Shown here piece after piece: positions 32,499-44,201 of a stretch of 64,000 nucleotides of DNA. Both the position numbers and the translations under genes were made by a program. Numbering within the stretch: the first letter of the stretch is position 1; each line of letters begins with the position of its first letter. This DNA comes from Babylonia areolata (taxonomy: Eukaryota > Mollusca > Gastropoda > Neogastropoda > Buccinidae). The notes beneath the pieces are model-generated. The model was not told where the DNA came from, ran no database searches, and saw only the letters and a program-made list of their open reading frames with translations. The DNA lies in contig NC_134905.1 of assembly GCF_041734735.1 (NCBI RefSeq), positions 10,055,786 to 10,119,785 on the forward strand, read 5' to 3'.

Positions 32499-33339
32499 AT
32501 GGCAGACACACAGGACAGGAGAGGGTCAGCCTCTAGTGAAAAAAGTGAAGGAGGAGGAAGAAGAAAAGAAATCTGTGGAAAATGCAACAAATACTGTGCA
32601 AAGAAAGACAAAGCAGTAAGCTGCAACCTCTGCGAAACCTGGTATCACACACACTGTGTGGACATTGATGACACACTGTACGAAGCAATCAAGAAGGATA
32701 GCAACAGACAAACCCAGATGATCCACTTTTACTGCCCAACTCCTTGCAATGACCTAGCAAATAAATTCCTCCTCAGCATGGCTAAGCTTGAAAATAGAGT
32801 TGATAAGCTTTCGGATGAAGTTGACAGCATTAACACTAACATGACCAAGCTGGAAGAAGGCCAACTGCCACCCAAGATGGTTGATGCAGTAAAGCAGATC
32901 GTGCAGCCGCTCTCTGGTGAGGAAGCTGAAGGAGCTGTGGGAGGAGCAAGCTTGCAGGACCTTGTTGCAACCAAGACCAAGGAGCGGATAGTAGAGATGG
33001 AAGACCGGGCGAGAAGAAAGACAAACCTTCTTATTTTCAAATTAGAAGAGGACACTACAGACAAGAACACTGGATGCAAAAAAGATGATGAGACAGTGCA
33101 GACACTGCTTGGGGAAATAAAGGTGACCCACCAGCCGAATGACATTAGGCGTCTTGGCAGTCTGCGTACAGGACAAAGTGGGAGAAGATGAACCAAAGAA
33201 AACAAGGCCACTCCGTCTGACCTTTGTCTCAGAAGCAGCAAGAGATGAGACACTGAAAGCTTTTCATCAGGCCAGAAAGCAAGCAGAACAGAAGAACAAC
33301 AGTGAAAAACTGGTAGCAAAAATCTCAGGAAAGATTTGA
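32499..33339 (+). pseudogene. ORF1 of the CR1-like LINE, PHD finger protein
   Basis: The protein starts MADTQDRRGSASSEKSEGGG. A PHD-like zinc finger follows: CGKCNKYC, then VSCNLCETWYHTHC, then YCPTPC (about residues 25-85). A predicted coiled coil (LENRVDKLSDEVDSINTNMT) and a basic segment (RARRKTNLLIFKLEE) come next. A frameshift near 33150-33180 moves the last part (RPLRLTFVSEAARDETLKAF) to the frame ending at 33339. PHD or zinc-finger ORF1s are known from some CR1-group LINEs. Binding of histone tails is possible but unproven. Confidence 0.8.
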
Positions 33340-33435
33340 CACCACAAGAGAGAACGGAAGAGGAGGCCCTCTACCAGATGATGAGACAAAAAAGGAGGAG
33401 TTAAAAAAGGAAGGGGATCAAATAGCCCACTGGAT

Positions 33436-36400
33436 TTGACGCAAAGGCCAAGTGGTCAACGTGGGGAAATATCCCAAGGCCCAAGAGGGCAAGGGGCGAG
33501 GCAGTTAAAGAAGACAAACAGAAAAGATGTACATAGTTTAAAAAAAGTTTCTTCAGTTTCTGAACTAGAATCTTCATCTTTTTCTGGTTTTAACCAAAGC
33601 TGCAAGTGTTTATACAGCAATGTAGACACTTTGAAAACAAAGAAGCCTGAACTAGAAGCACTCGTGAGGCTACACAAACCTGGCATAATCGGCATTGTAG
33701 AGTTGAAACCGAAACACTCAAGATTTAAGGTTCAAGAGTGTGAATTGAAACTGGAAGGATATGAAATGTTTCATAACCTAGACAAGGATGAGGATGGGAG
33801 AGGCATCTGCCTGTATGTTCTCAAAGATCTGAATCCATCAGTTTTCTATGCGGACAACGACTTCGAAGAATCAGTATTTGCTGAATGCAAATTATCAGAA
33901 GGAAAGAATCTACTTGTGGGCCTAGTGTACAGAAACCCGCACAGCAGTCCAGAGAGCACAGAAAAGCTGAACACTCTAATGCAAATGGCTTCAGAGGCTG
34001 CTGCTCAGGGAGATCTACTCATAATGGGAGATCTCAACTTCCCAGAAATTGACTGGTCACGAGAAATCAGCACTGCAAGCACAAATCATGTGGCAACACA
34101 TTTCTTGAAAGCGACATGTGACGCCTTTCTCATCCAACATCAGAAGGATCCCATGCGCTATAGAGAGGGTCAGAAGGCCAATATTTTGGACTTTATCCTG
34201 ACAAATAGAGACAATCTAATTGAAGACATCACAGTAGCACCAAGCCTAGGCAAAAGCGACCATGTAACTCTGATCGCCGCCTTAGACATGGAGTACAGAC
34301 CACCGCTAAACAAACCACGTCTCAACTACCACAGGACAGACCATGACCTGCTACGAACAACACTTCAAGCACATGACTGGGAAAAGGAACTGGAGGACCT
34401 AGATGTAGATGAAACTTAGGAGAAAATCAAGGCCAACATCAATTCTGCTGTGGAGCTGGCAGTGCCCCAGACTATGTCAGGCAATCAACAATGCAAAAAA
34501 TGGATGGACAAAGGCACTCTCACCACAGTACGAAGGAAGCACCAGCTGTTTCGTCGTTGGTTACAAACAAAAAACGGCCTAGACTATGTTGCTTACACGA
34601 GGACACGCAATAAGGCGCAACGCGACTGCAGGAAGGCAAAGAAGAGATTGGAGATGAATGTCGCTGCCGACGCCAAGCGCAATCCAAAGGCCTTCTGGTC
34701 TTATGTCAAAGCAAAAACTTCCTCAAAGACAGGGGTGGGGGATCTGAAGAAAGAAGATGGAGGAAAGACAAAGACGGACCAAGAGAAAGCTGAGGTTCTG
34801 AATAACTACTTTCAGAGTGTCTTCACCCGAGAGGATGATGGCCCTCTGCCGCAGCCACCACACTCCCACTTCAGTGAGCCTATTGAAGACTTCTACATCA
34901 CGGCAGACAGCGTCAAGAAGATACTGGAAAACCTGAACCCCAATAAGGCAGCAGGACCTGACAACATAAGCCCCAGGATTCTTGCCAAGACAGCTGATAT
35001 CCTTGCAGTCCCCGTCTCCATCCTCTTCAGGCGATCACTCAAATCCGGCCAAGTACCCCAAGACTGGAAGTCAGCCCAGGTTACCCCCATCTTTAAGAAA
35101 GGTAGCAGACTGCTGGCGCCGAACTACCGACCTGTGAGCCTCACCTGCGTGATATGCAAGGCCATGGAAACTCTGATCCGTGATCAAGTGATTAGTCACC
35201 TCCAGAGAAATGCACTCATCAGCAGACAGCAGCATGGATTTGTTAAAGGCCGCTCCTGTACCACCCAGCTGTTGGATGTGCTTGACCTCTGGACAGAAAT
35301 CATTGACGATGGAGGAAGCGTGGATGCCATTTATATGGATTTCATGAAGGCCTTTGACACTGTGCTTCATCGTCGTCTTCTGACCAAACTAGAAGCGCAT
35401 GGAGTCCAGGGAAAGGTCTTGGGGTGGATCCAGGGGTTCCTTGCGGGAAGACAGCAGTGGGTGGTGGTCAGCGGGGCACAATCCAAGGAAGCAGCAGTGA
35501 CAGGCGGCATCTCTCAGGGCCCTGTGATAGGCCCAATGCTTTTTGTCATCTATATTAACGACCTGCCATCAGTATGCTCCAGCGAGGTTCACCTCTTCGC
35601 AGATGACACGAAGATCTTTAACCACAGTGACCAACCAAATGCAGCTTCTGTCCTGCAGGAAGACTTGAACCGGCTCCAACAGTGGTCAGACGACTGGATG
35701 CTCCACTTCCACCCTGATAAGTGCAGCGTTCTCAAACTGGGAAACAAGAAATCCACTGCAAGGTACTCCATGAGAGGAAAGAGAAACGGCGAAGACTGCA
35801 TCATTAAATTAGAGGAACATGAAGTGGAGAAAGATTTGGGCGTATTTGTCGACAGTAAACTGACTTTCAAAGAACATGTGGCAAAAACAACCGCCAAAGC
35901 CAATACACTTGTCGGAATAATATGCCGAACTTTCGACTTCCTCGATGATAACCTCTTCCTGAACCTGTACAAAAGCCTTGTTCGCCCGATTCTGGAATAC
36001 GGTCACTCCATATATCAACCATATCACAAGACCCTCTGCAGTGACATAGAGGATGTCCAGCGTCGCGCCACCAAGCTGCTGCCAACCGTCCGAGACCTGC
36101 CCTACCCTGAATGTCTGCGTCACCTCCGCCTACCAAGCCTAGAGCACCGTCGCAACAGAGGAGACATGATTGACACTTATAAGTACATGCACGGGCTCTA
36201 CGACATGGATAGGCCAAGGTTAGAACCAGCCACCAGCCACAACACCCGGGGCCACAGCCTCAGGATAAAGAAAAGACACTGCAGGTTGAATGTCCGCAGC
36301 AGCTCCTTTTCACAAAGAGTCATGAACTCATGGAATAACCTGCCGGACAGTGTTGTGACCGCCCCTACCCTAAACTGCTTCAAATCCAGGCTGGACGCGC

Positions 36401-36447
36401 ACTGGCAACAGTTGCCTAGTGTGTACGAACCAACCTGCCTGCAGTAA
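33436..36447 (+). pseudogene. ORF2 of the CR1-like LINE, endonuclease plus RT
   Basis: A 1003-codon frame is interrupted only by TAG at 34417-34419, where TGG (Trp, in DET-W-EKIKANI) is expected. The endonuclease part has YSNVDTLKTKKPELEAL, GIVELKPKH (catalytic Glu), LLIMGDLNFPEIDWSR and LGKSDHVTLIAAL. The RT part has LNPNKAAGPDNISPRIL, NYRPVSLTCVICKAME, QHGFVKGRSCTTQLLDVL, YMDFMKAFDTVLHRRL (first catalytic Asp), GGISQGPVIGPMLFVIYIND and HLFADDTKIFNHS (ADD). The thumb ends with SFSQRVMNSWNNLPDSVV. All catalytic residues are intact. Confidence 0.9.
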
Positions 36448-36725
36448 CTCAGCTACAGTGCTGCTTGCCACGCATGCCACAAACCAGTGCTGTAGCCACC
36501 AAGGAGAGGCGACCTAGCCTGAAGAAGGCTTCAACGCCCAAAAGTTCAAGGTTCACTTAATGCACACACAAAATTTCCTGGTCCTACTTGTGACAGTTAC
36601 TGAAATATTCATCTTTGCAGCATGCTACCCCAATAAACAGTCTTTTTTTCCGCTGGTCAAATTGAAGATTTTTCAGTTTGAGACTCTAATACTTAAAATT
36701 CAGTTAACTATTCTGCCTGAAAAAA

Positions 36726-36814
36726 ATTCAGTGCACTTTCTGTGATGTATTCAGTGCACTTTCTGTGATATTCAGTGCACTTTCTGTGATGTATTCAGTG
36801 CACTTTCTGTGATG
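36726..36814 (+). repeat. 23-bp tandem repeat, 4 units
   Basis: ATTCAGTGCACTTTCTGTGA followed by TGT is repeated four times, one unit two bases shorter. It lies about 170 bases beyond the recognised CR1-like 3' UTR and could belong to its tail or be independent. The intervening and following sequence up to 37718 shows no gene. A T/C-rich tract builds up before the next exon. Confidence 0.9.
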
Positions 36815-37718
36815 ATATCTATGCAAGATATTTTATTTATGAAATGCAACTGTCTATTCTTTTCAGTGCTGTAGACCTTCAAAGTTGCTATTCTGTGCAG
36901 ATTGATATATCTTGATTTTCTATTTCCCCTTACTTTGACAGGCATATTTTCCAATTTCTTTGCTGCTGAAGTGTTATTGTTTTCTTGTGCAATATGCCAT
37001 TATATGGTTTTTAAACGTATATGAGTTTTCATTACAGTACCCTCATGGACAGTACAGTATGATTGAAAATGTGAAAATATTAAGTACTATTAGCATGTAC
37101 GCATCATCACATCTTTAAAATGGAATATCTTCAGAACCAGTCAACATATTCGATTACTTTTTGTTGTTGTTTTTCATATATTGTCATGGTGTTTGCCAAA
37201 AATCACATTTCAGTCATTGTAGTGAATATTTAAATTTTCACTGCCACCACCTGCTCCTAATTTTCAGTTGTTTTTTTCTTTCAAACACCTCCCATGCCTG
37301 TCAAAAAATGATTAACTTAAAAAGACAAAATTATTATAATATCAGGGTGATCAGGCATCTGCTTGCTTGGAGCCACAGGTGGTGTGTGATATTTCTGGCT
37401 TTTAGCTTGACAGGTGTGTTATCAGCAATACCACTGTTCCACAGTATTCCCTGCTTTCAGTCTGTGAAATGAACTTTAAATAATGATAAAAACGATAGTA
37501 GTGATAATAATAATTTGCATTAAATCAGTGCTTACCCTGCTCTCTGTGTTTCATTTGTGGAAATGCTTAGATTAAAAAAAAAAAAATTTTTGCTGTCTAC
37601 TTTTTTCTGCCTTTTTCTTTCTCTTGCTCATTCCTTCTGTTGATCCTCCTGTCTTTTACTGTTTCTACCCCATCAAAACTTCCCCTTTGTGTTTTTCCCT
37701 GCGTTTCTGCCTGAACAG

Positions 37719-37826
37719 CATGATAGAACAGATAACAAGTGTAACAACAATGGTGTTACAGGAGCAGATGACATCAGAGCATACCGATACAACAAGGAGA
37801 AGACTCTGGCCTGGTTGGCAATGAAG
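37719..37826 (+). CDS. RNASEH2B: RNase H2 subunit B exon (YRYNKEKTLAWL)
   Basis: A 108-base exon, phase 0 at both ends, follows a long T/C-rich tract and acceptor (GTTTCTGCCTGAACAG). It is closed by the donor AAG|GTAGGC. The 36 residues include DDIRAYRYNKEKTLAWLAMK, which lines up with human KKYYKYSKEKTLKWLEKK (from memory). This is the end of the N-terminal half of subunit B, just before the helical region. The stop TGA appears three codons into the intron, as expected for a real exon boundary. The 5' exons of the gene are not found between the gap and here. Confidence 0.88.
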
Positions 37827-37837
37827 GTAGGCTGACA

Positions 37838-37925
37838 GATGCAGTGCCTGAGTGGTTAAAAGTGTTGGTCTTTTCAGTGTCACGAGCCACAGTTCCAATC
37901 CTTGTAACAGCACCATCTTTGGTTA
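37838..37925 (+). repeat. tRNA-like SINE head in intron
   Basis: GCAGTGCCTGAGTGGTTAAA (box-A-like) and CCACAGTTCCAATCCTTGTA (box-B-like) resemble a Ser/Leu-type tRNA-derived SINE head, starting 12 bases inside the intron. The SINE body is missing. It is not a tRNA gene, as the stems do not pair well. Confidence 0.5.
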
Positions 37926-37945
37926 AGAATGAAGAGAGTCTTTTT

Positions 37946-38866
37946 TACTTTTTGACTCACTTTTGTAAACAAAGTGAGTCTATGTTTTAACCCGGTGTTC
38001 GGTTGTCTGTGTGTGTGTGTGTGTGTCTGTGTGTCAGTGGTAAACTTTAACATTGACATTTTCTCTGCAACTACTTTGTCAGTTGACACCAAATTTGGCA
38101 TAAAAATAGGAAAAATTCAGTTCTTTCCATTCATCTTGTTTAAAACAATATTGCGCTTCTGGGATGGGCACAAAAAAATAAAGAATGAAGCCTAATTATA
38201 TGCAAACTGCATTTACTGTTATATTTATATTTTTTGTATTCTCTAAACTTGGCACTTTGATCTGATATTCTGACCCAACAGCTAGAGCAGTCATTATTAT
38301 CATTTTTGGCTCAAACAGGAACTTCTTTTGCTAAGCATGGAAGCTTTATTTATTTTGCAAACGTTTTGGTTCAGATAGAAAAAAAGGGAAATTACTATGT
38401 AATGCTAGTGGAGTTAATTTGCTTTAAACTGATCTTTCTCATCTTAAACATTACATTTTGAAACAAGAGAGGCAAGGCCTTCAAGACTCACTTGTGATGC
38501 ACTTTAAAAAAAAAAAGCAAGCTTTTATGTATTGAGTATAATTTCAAAATGTAATGTTTAAGATGAGAAAGATCAGTTTAAAGCAAACTAAGTTCCCCAG
38601 CAGAGTAATTTCCCTTGTTTTACTGCCGACACCAAAACGTTTGCAATAAATAAAACTTCCACGCTTAGCAAAAGAAGTTCCTGTTTGAACAAAAAATGAC
38701 AATAATGACAGATCTTTTGTTGGGTCGAATATCAGATCAAACTGCCAAGTTTAGAGAATACAAAAAATATAAATATAACAGTAAATGCATTATACTCAAT
38801 ACATAAAAAGCTTGGATTTTTTTAAAAGTGTATCACAAGTGAGTCTTGAAGGCCTTGCCTCTCTTG
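37946..38866. mobile_element. fold-back element with interlocked inverted repeats
   Basis: The element opens with a small hairpin (GACTCACTT, loop, AAGTGAGTC at 37955-37979) and ends with CACAAGTGAGTCTTGAAGGC. Inside, segment A (about 38204-38460) is followed by B (38465-38540), then the reverse complement of A (about 38543-38797), then the reverse complement of B (about 38790-38866). Arms match at roughly 90%. No coding sequence is present. I recall the uninverted form (head, A, end) as a common non-autonomous gastropod repeat, so this copy carries an internal inverted duplication. Confidence 0.8.
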
Positions 38867-39271
38867 TCTTTTTTTCTCCTGATCTTCCAAATTATTATGT
38901 GCATTTTTTTTAGGGTTTTTTTTTCCAGTAGATTTTTCTTTTTTATCTGCTTGTGAGAAATATGTCAGAAGTGACCACATCAGATGGATATTCTGGTTTA
39001 GTTGCTTTTTTTTCATGGTTAAACAGGGTTTTGCTCTTTTTTTTAGGGGGGTGTTGGGGAGGGGAGGGGGGTAGGTAGATGGTGGTCTGTTGACAATTTG
39101 TTTTCAGCCCTGCTATGGCTCTGTGTGGCCGGCTGAGCTCTGAGATAAATTAAATTGTTCAAGATCAGCAGTGTCTTTAGAATACCACTAAAACCTTCAT
39201 AAAACAGCATGAAAGATAGAAAAAAAGTCATATTGAACCAGCTCAGTTTCCTTTTTAATCAATCAGGTGAG

Positions 39272-39400
39272 ACAATAAACTGAGCTACTATATATGAAGC
39301 ATGCATTAAGCACAAGTTCGTGAACACATGGCAACAAAAGGGTTGTCCCTGGCAAAATTCTGATGAGAAAATCTGCTGTGCTGTACATACGTATGTCTGT
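39272..39400 (+). repeat. SINE fragment
   Basis: GCATGCATTAAGCAC, GGCAACAAAAGGGTTGTCCC and TGGCAAAATTCTGATGAGAA match the central part of the tRNA-derived SINE at 24155-24560. The head is eroded and the tail is missing. The stretch 38867-39271 holds no recognised feature. Confidence 0.65.
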
Positions 39401-39450
39401 GTGTGGTGGAAAGCCCGACTGAATGACACAGGAAACCAGTGATGAATGCT

Positions 39451-41300
39451 TAACCCCTTCACTGCTAGTACGTTTTGCTATAGCCTATGCTGAGAAAATT
39501 TTCAGAAAAACAAGAAAAACACGCCAATGATTTTAATTTGCTTGTATTTCAAAAAGTACTGAAGATAAGTGCATAAACGTACACATCAAATGAAAGGAAA
39601 ATGAACCAAGATTTTGTTTTTAATACATGTTCAAATAATGAGCCAATTTGACACAAAAATTCCACAAAATGCAATGAAAAAAAAATGGGACTGTCATTCC
39701 ATCACGTAGGTGCTACAACATCAACCAGTCTTTCTTGAAACTGTTGTGATCAACCACACACACTGTCAAGGCTGAGCAACAGTGTCCAGGTCCATAAGAC
39801 TCCAACACAGTCCACGCAAAGAATGAAAAGGGTGTACTCACCCAGCATCTATCGCCAGTAAAAATGCTGTGTGTGGTACTTGTGGAAACAGTCTTCAAGA
39901 CACAGTGCTGGTTTGCTGGGGCAATCTGGGCAGTAGAACCTCACATCCTTTTTTTGCCCTTTCTTCCAGCAGACTCTGCACCTCCTTTGTAGCTGGGCCT
40001 TCTTTGGGGTAGGTGGGATGACATCAATGAAGTGTCGTCCACACAGATGAAGAGAGTGGTCATCTTTAGCAGTATCTGGGTCTTGGTCACCAAAAATCAT
40101 GGCACTAATTACATCCTTCTGGAAGTCCAGGAATGTACTGCTGTTGCCTGCTTTTTTGTAGAGGATGTGTGCATTCAGCATGGCAGTTTGTAGAAAATGC
40201 ACACACAGCTATTTGTACCACTTCAGGGTTTTCCTTGAGGCATCATAGGGCTGCAGCTGTTGGTCATGATGGTCCATGGCACCCATGTTTTTGTTGTAAT
40301 CCACAATTGCTGGAGGCTTGTTTACTGCCCTTTGGTCTTGCTGCTGCTGGTCTTCAGCTGCAGGTTTGTGGCAAGTTGTCAACTCCAGATGGTCTAGGAC
40401 GAACATCATGATCACCATGCTGCATACCTGAAACACATTGTATAAAAGACTAAGTTAGTTTGTTTTTTGTTGTTTTTTTTTTTTTTTACATATAAAAAGG
40501 TTATGAAATGGTACCATTTTATTTTTGATTGTTTTCAGAAGCTGAAATGCAAACACACACACCTACCGCTCCCCCTCCCTCCGTTGCAAAATGACAACAC
40601 ACACACACGCACACACGCACACACTTCTACAAGTGTTGCATTGACAAAGTAATTTAGGCATACAATTTTCTGATTTCAGTTTTGTAAACATCATCTCCTC
40701 CCCCCCCCCCTGCCCCACTCACACACATACACCCTGCCCCACTCACACACATACACACACACACCAACAACAAACCAATACACACTCGGGAACGAATACA
40801 CAGAAAGCTCTAGGCAAGCGACACACGTTGTCATCAGTAAGGAGCCAGCCAGTGAGCCATGCCTCCTCGTGCTGTGACTCACTCTCTCACACACAAACTG
40901 ATCAGTGACTGATGAATCTACTTACCACAGCTAACACATTCAAAACACACACAGTGCAGTTATATTCACTGTAACAACAAACAGAAAGCAAATAATAAAC
41001 TGACAAACCTCGTAAACACCCACCTGCATCTTGAATCAGCTGAGCTTGTCTGTTCATTTTCGTCAAACAACCCCACCTCCCACCCCCCTCCATGTCAAAA
41101 TTGGCATCTTCAGCATCAACTTCATGCAGTTCTATCTCATTCAGTTCACAATCTTCATCTCTACGATTTGCATCATGAAAGATTTCTTCCAATACTTGTG
41201 CAAGTGTTGGGGCTTGTCTGCGTTCAGCCATGGCTTTGCAAACATGCCTTGAGCTTCGTACAAACTTGCAAAATATGACAATGAGGTGAATATTTTCAGC
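39451..41300 (-). mobile_element. piggyBac-like DNA transposon remnant
   Basis: TTAA at 39451-39454 followed by CCCCTTCACTGC is a plausible piggyBac end. On the minus strand, transposase pieces are recognisable. The N-terminal acidic start is MAERRQAPTLAQVLEEIFHD (41231 downward). A C-terminal stretch KPPAIVDYNKNMGAMDHHDQ (about 40308-40249) carries the conserved late-DDE region. The terminal cysteine-rich domain has RRCRVCWKKGQKK, FYCPDCPSKPALC and CFHKYH (about 40010-39860). The central catalytic core is missing, replaced in part by CA microsatellites and unrelated sequence near 40450-40900. The right-hand end was not fixed. It is inactive. Confidence 0.75.
40552..40780. repeat. CA-rich microsatellites
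   Basis: (CA)n-type runs at 40552-40625 and 40715-40770, the latter containing two near-identical copies of TGCCCCACTCACACACATAC. They lie inside the decayed piggyBac region. Confidence 0.8.
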
Positions 41301-41566
41301 TTATGGAACTCGGGAGGTAAAGAGCTCTCAGGGGAGCTAATTTAATGGTTAACAGACTGTATACATGACGTATGGCATATGTCAGTACAGCATTGGTGAG
41401 CGACATTTCATGATGTATGCCGTATGTCAACAGCCCAGTCAAGAGCTTAATGCAGCTGTCATGTCTGCCCAGGAAGGCAGCCTGGTATGCAAATGACTGT
41501 GTGTGAAGTTTGGTCTCTGATTGAAGACAAGCGCTATACAAGTATCAACAGTAATAATGATAATAT

Positions 41567-42622
41567 TAACCCCTAGGCTGCCTGCATGACGAGATAACTC
41601 GTCATGGCAAGCATGTATGCTTTGCTGCCACAATGACGAGATAACTCGTCATCGAAATATTCTGACTTTTCCCTGGTTTGCATTCACTTCGTTGACAAAA
41701 ATAGTGGTAGCTTTAGCCTCGGGAATCTCTAGATTCTATTCATAGCTAGAAACCCCATCTACGTCATGAAGCAGTCCTTTATTTGAACGTTTTGGTTGGG
41801 TCACTGTCCAAGTGTTTGCCTGACTTCTCTCCTCGCTTGCTTAACAAAATGTCGGACTGACGCCGTGCTCAAGACATGCGATCGTGACGAACTAAATCAA
41901 CCAAGATTTCTTTCTTTAGCTGATGCTCAGAAAGAATTGAAGCGTAAATTCGAAGGAGAAGATAGTGATGAACATTTATAGGACGATCTGATAGAAAATA
42001 AAGGGAGCAATCAAGAGAGTGGCCAAGATGCGACTGTCAGTGAGTGATGCCGGCTGTACAGATGTTAGCAGTCGACAGATGACCGAATTAGCAGCAGAGC
42101 GATATTCTTGGCACGCAGCCAACGCGGTCTGATGAGAACTGAATCAAGTGACCGTGTGAGAGGGGTGAGGAGGAGTGGGGGGGTGAAGACTGAGGGGGCG
42201 TGGCCTCACATCCATCTTATCACTTGGAGAAGTCACAATGTATTATGTATCTATCTCTTATATATATATTGTGGTCGTTCTAGTATGATTTTGTGTTTGC
42301 AGATATCCCTTTGTCCAGAAAATATGATGTTTTTGTGCAAATTACCTGACTAATGTTTGTAATGAGCAAGTTGAAAATGTGACAAAAAACAAAACACTGA
42401 TTTCAAAACAACAGCATGTCACTAAGAATATGTAAAATGGGAAAACAGCATGTGTTTTGTATTCTTTATTCATTTACCTTTCAGAAAATATATACTTTTA
42501 TGGGTCTTTCTCCAATAACAAAGAGCACAGAATTTTTGGAAAATTTATACCCGTTTTTTGTGAAAAAACCCTGGCAAATAGATTTCAGTTCAGTTTTATT
42601 TTCCTGGCAGCAAAAGGGTTAA
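41567..42622. mobile_element. short piggyBac-type derivative with TTAA ends
   Basis: The left end TTAACCCCTAGGCTGCCTGC and the right end, read inward on the other strand (TTAACCCTTTTGCTGCCAGG), are related terminal inverted repeats flanked by TTAA. Just inside the left end, ATGACGAGATAACTCGTCAT occurs twice and is itself a near-palindrome. The interior carries a short acidic coding scrap (LADAQKELKRKFEGEDSDEH, about 41919-41978) like the start of a piggyBac transposase. It is probably an internally deleted, non-autonomous copy. Confidence 0.65.
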
Positions 42623-42852
42623 TAATAATAATGTATTAATGTGAATAATAATAGTAATAATGATGATAATGTAGAAGTTAAGCACATTGGATATTGACTG
42701 GATTTATTTGAAAAAGAAGAAGGTAATAAATGGATGTTTGCAGAAATACTTTGCCTCATGATGTATTTGTTTTGTTTTTATCTGTATATTCATCAGAAAA
42801 TTCAGGCAGTTATTTATACACCAGCATATTTATCAGAGCGTCATAACCATTG

Positions 42853-44034
42853 GGTACCATAATTTTCAGCCTGTAAAGTGCTACATTTTTTATCAAATCT
42901 GATGCCTTATACTTATAGGCTGTGTGCGCCAAATCTGTCTGAAAACTAAATTCTGACCGCCACTAGGTGGCATCTGTCATGATGAAACATCAAAGATCCC
43001 AGTAAACATTGAAGATTACTCTGAACAGCAGCACTTCAGTCTGTCCAATGTTTGATCTGACATGGTTCATGTTCACCATTATATCAAACTGAAACCTAAT
43101 TTGAACTGAACGTGATCGCAGTTCAACCTTAGGCCAGGAGAAAAAAGCTGTGTCTGGGATAAATTAATGGTGTGAAAGTAGAGAAATCAGAAGTGAACTT
43201 GTTCTTTGAAAGCAGAATGCAAAGCGAAATGGTGGACGGGACTGAAAGCACAGGTAGATCTGCCTCTGCAAAAGATAAGAAAAAAAGAAACACTTGCAGC
43301 TAACACTTTTATATAATCAGGATCGAGATCACTTCATGGTTCCTATTGAAACAGAGGCCTTTTTGTTCAGAGAGATGGTGGTTTTGTCATCACATATTCT
43401 TGAAATTTGATATAGTTTTCTTTGAAAGATTCAATATATATTTTTTAAGAAAATCAAAACGCTTATAACAGATGTACAGAGGTGGTGTTGATTATTTTAG
43501 TTTTCCGGTAACGTTGAAGAAAGAGGTTGGGAGAGGGGGAGGGTGGTTGAGGCGGCAGGGGAGGGGTAGTTGCACTTTTTCTTATCGTTTTGGATTTCAG
43601 TGTTAATAATAAAACTGAAGTGGGTTAAAAGGGGGAAAAAAGCACAGATAGCAGACTGGATTCTGATTGGACAAGTCAGTGAACTGGGGCTACTACAATA
43701 GTGTACATCGACTGAAGCCTGTGAAATTGTTTAAAAAAAAAAAATGCTGAAAAAAGCAGCAGATACCAGATCAGATAGAGTCACAGGGTCCAGTCAACAA
43801 GCACATGAAAACAAGTTGGATTCTGATCCAGTTTTCTGAAGATGATGTCACTATTTAGAAAGTAACATCCGCTGTGAGCAGAGCCATAACAGAGGACTTC
43901 AACTTTATGGCAGATGTGGCTTTTTGGATGTGTGCACCGTATATGTGTTTGAAATAACTTTTTTCTTTAAATTCAGAGGGTGCACCTTATGCGCTGCACA
44001 TCCCAGTAGGTTGAAAATTATGGTGGGTATCTGC
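42853..44034. mobile_element. pogo/Tigger-like non-autonomous transposon
   Basis: The left end TACCATAATTTTCAGCCTGT and the right end, read inward on the other strand (CCACCATAATTTTCAACCTA), form terminal inverted repeats next to TA dinucleotides. The sub-terminal words GTGCACCTTATGCGC on the right and TGATGCCTTATACTTATAGG on the left recall pogo-group elements. No transposase frame survives in the 1.2-kb interior. The right end lies only about 60 bases before the next RNASEH2B exon. Confidence 0.6.
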
Positions 44035-44092
44035 ATGTTCACCTGGACATTGAAACTATCTGCATTTGTGGGTTTTTTGGGTTTTTTTCCAG

Positions 44093-44201
44093 ACAGAAAA
44101 TGTAGCTGAGGCATTGAGGAGGAAGGAAGTGAGTGTTGGAGAGAGTGGAGCACACAGTGCAAACTTCATCCGCAGCAAGAATGATCAGCTGGACGGAGAG
44201 G
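44093..44201 (+). CDS. RNASEH2B: RNase H2 subunit B exon (helical middle region)
   Basis: A 109-base exon, phase 0 to phase 1, has an acceptor GGGTTTTTTTCCAG and donor GAGAGG|GTGAGT. It encodes TENVAEALRRKEVSVGESGA, then HSANFIRSKNDQLDGEG. This lines up with the human stretch VNQTVAALKTNNVNV (from memory), the helix that follows the KEKTLKWL segment. An alternative acceptor four bases downstream (ACAG) would put the frame out of register with the neighbouring exons, so 44093 is preferred. Phase agrees with the exons on both sides. Confidence 0.85.

Larger units (their letters stand above)
32385..36560 (+). mobile_element. CR1-like LINE, nearly intact
   Basis: A two-ORF non-LTR element about 4.1 kb long, inserted immediately beyond the DIRS fossil. 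ORF1 (32499-33339) has a PHD-type finger. ORF2 (33436-36447) has endonuclease and RT. Only two coding defects are evident: a frameshift in ORF1 and one stop in ORF2. The 3' UTR contains TGAAGAAGGCTTCAACGCCC and runs to at least 36560. This is the best-preserved element of the window and the most likely to have been mobile recently. Confidence 0.85.

Noticed and set aside
42853-44034. A gene in the 1.2-kb interval before the 44093 exon
   Set aside because: No frame longer than about 60 codons fits. The interval is bounded by inverted repeats and is better explained as a non-autonomous transposon.
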